Positions 6,224 to 6,966 of a DNA stretch of 6,966 nt are shown piece after piece; the stretch's first letter is position 1, and every line of letters starts with the position of its first letter. Origin of the DNA: Actinomycetota bacterium (GTDB taxonomy: Bacteria; Actinomycetota; Actinomycetes; Nanopelagicales; Nanopelagicaceae); NCBI GenBank assembly GCA_947496345.1, contig CANMCL010000044.1, forward strand, positions 1 to 6,966, read 5' to 3'. The translations under genes and the position numbers were made by a program. The notes under the pieces are model-generated. The model was not told the origin of the DNA. It worked only from the letters and a program-made list of their open reading frames with translations, and searched no databases.

Positions 6224-6944
6224 ATTTCTGCAAGGCGCGCGCGAAAGCGCTGGCCTGAGCATTGACGAGCTTTCAGATCGCACAAGTATTCGCGCCGGAT
6301 TGTTAAGGGAAATAGAAAATAATAATTTCATCCATTGCGGAGGGGATACTTACGCTCGCGGACACTTGCGAAATATCGCAGCGGTTATTTCTGTCGATGC
6401 GCAAACCCTGATCGACTTGTATAACAATGAACATTCAACAGAAGTTCGCAATATTCACGATATGTTGGTTGAAAATAACGTAACTAAGATCCCTACTGAG
6501 CGAAAGACGATATCTTGGAAGTCACTCGCAATTGCTTCGATAGTTGTCTTAGCGGTAATTGCAGGCGGTCAAATAATAATTTCGAACTCTGAAACTACCG
6601 TTTCCCCTACAGTCATTACTAGCCCTACTGCAACTGCGTCAGCAGAGCCTTCTCCAACATCAACTCAAACTCAGACCACAGAAGTAGAGCCATCAGTATC
6701 TGGAGAGTTGTCTCTCACAATTTCTGCGGCCCGCGGCAATTCAAATATAGATGTCGTCATAAATGGAGAGAGTTTGTATAAAGGCCCTTTGTTTCAAGGA
6801 GAAACAAAGAGTTTTAGCGCGCCAAATTCGATAAGTATCTATTTGAGTAATGCCGGTGACCTAGATTTAACGTTAAATGGTGAAAAAATAGCCCCACTTG
6901 GTGCGCGCAACGAAGAGATTCGCAAGACTTTCAGATCTAAGTAG
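6210..6944 (+). CDS. RodZ-like membrane protein: cytoplasmic HTH, one TM helix, external DUF4115-type domain
   Basis: The 244-residue protein has three parts. Residues 1-72 are a RodZ-type helix-turn-helix, with the pattern LGEFLQGARESAGLSIDELS (3-22), a TSIRAGLLREIE helix (25-36), and DTYARGHLRNIA (46-57), equivalent to the usual YxRGxLRxYA. A single hydrophobic segment (about 105-124) follows basic residues, predicting a cytoplasmic N-terminus. Residues 127-164 are a Ser/Thr/Pro-rich linker. The C-terminal part (about 165-242) resembles DUF4115, including LSNAGDLDLTLNGEKIAPLG (212-231). In other bacteria RodZ links MreB to cell-wall synthesis; here that role is inferred, and direct DNA binding is unproven. 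A similar HTH gene after ftsK is common in Actinobacteria. ATG at 6210 is the first in-frame start after a stop at 6192; no clear Shine-Dalgarno precedes it. Confidence 0.8.
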   Translation: MSLGEFLQGARESAGLSIDELSDRTSIRAGLLREIENNNFIHCGGDTYARGHLRNIAAVISVDAQTLIDLYNNEHSTEVRNIHDMLVENNVTKIPTERKTISWKSLAIASIVVLAVIAGGQIIISNSETTVSPTVITSPTATASAEPSPTSTQTQTTEVEPSVSGELSLTISAARGNSNIDVVINGESLYKGPLFQGETKSFSAPNSISIYLSNAGDLDLTLNGEKIAPLGARNEEIRKTFRSK

Positions 6945-6966
6945 GCGCTAACGCTGTACCATCTGA

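Noticed and set aside
1..6966. Mobile element, prophage, CRISPR array, tRNA/rRNA or defence system
   Set aside because: No transposase or integrase motifs, no terminal or spaced repeats and no tRNA-like folds were seen. All long frames are core housekeeping genes in a conserved actinobacterial order.
6945..6966. Start of a further gene at the right edge
   Set aside because: The last 22 bases contain no convincing start codon or ribosome site. A rimO-like gene often follows in Actinobacteria, but nothing here shows it.

Overview
The window is ordinary core chromosome from an actinobacterium of moderate GC (a little under 50% by eye). The run thyX - dapA - rnj - ftsK on one strand is the classic actinobacterial order, also found around the Mycobacterium thyX-dapA-rnj-ftsK locus and in Streptomyces. 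The RNase J and FtsK proteins have typical actinobacterial ends. The fairly low GC, tight spacing and start codons without Shine-Dalgarno sequences would fit a streamlined freshwater lineage such as the acI/Nanopelagicales group, but that placement is inference.

Layout. Positions 1-329, minus strand: the 5' part of an AzlC-family branched-chain amino acid exporter gene, cut by the window edge. Positions 330-389: a short divergent spacer centred on a perfect 14-bp AT-core palindrome. Positions 390-1109: thyX (flavin-dependent thymidylate synthase). 1127-2014: dapA (dihydrodipicolinate synthase). 2021-3703: rnj (ribonuclease J). 3721-6069: ftsK (DNA translocase). 6070-6209: a 140-bp spacer with a strong hairpin, repeated GGGTGA motifs and a good promoter. 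6210-6944: a membrane-anchored helix-turn-helix protein of the RodZ-like type. The last 22 bases (6945-6966) show nothing recognisable.

The four plus-strand genes from thyX to ftsK are separated by only 17, 6 and 17 bases and are probably at least partly co-transcribed. They supply dTMP for DNA, diaminopimelate/lysine for the cell wall, RNA processing and decay, and chromosome segregation at the septum: a housekeeping growth and division cluster rather than one pathway.

I found no mobile element, CRISPR array, tRNA or rRNA, and no sign of an undescribed multi-gene system. The most interesting signals are regulatory: -10-like TANNNT hexamers sit 6-7 bases before several start codons (pointing to leaderless mRNAs); an 8-codon upstream reading frame sits at the predicted transcription start of the RodZ-like gene and overlaps its start codon; and there are the palindrome and hairpin arrays in the two intergenic spacers.
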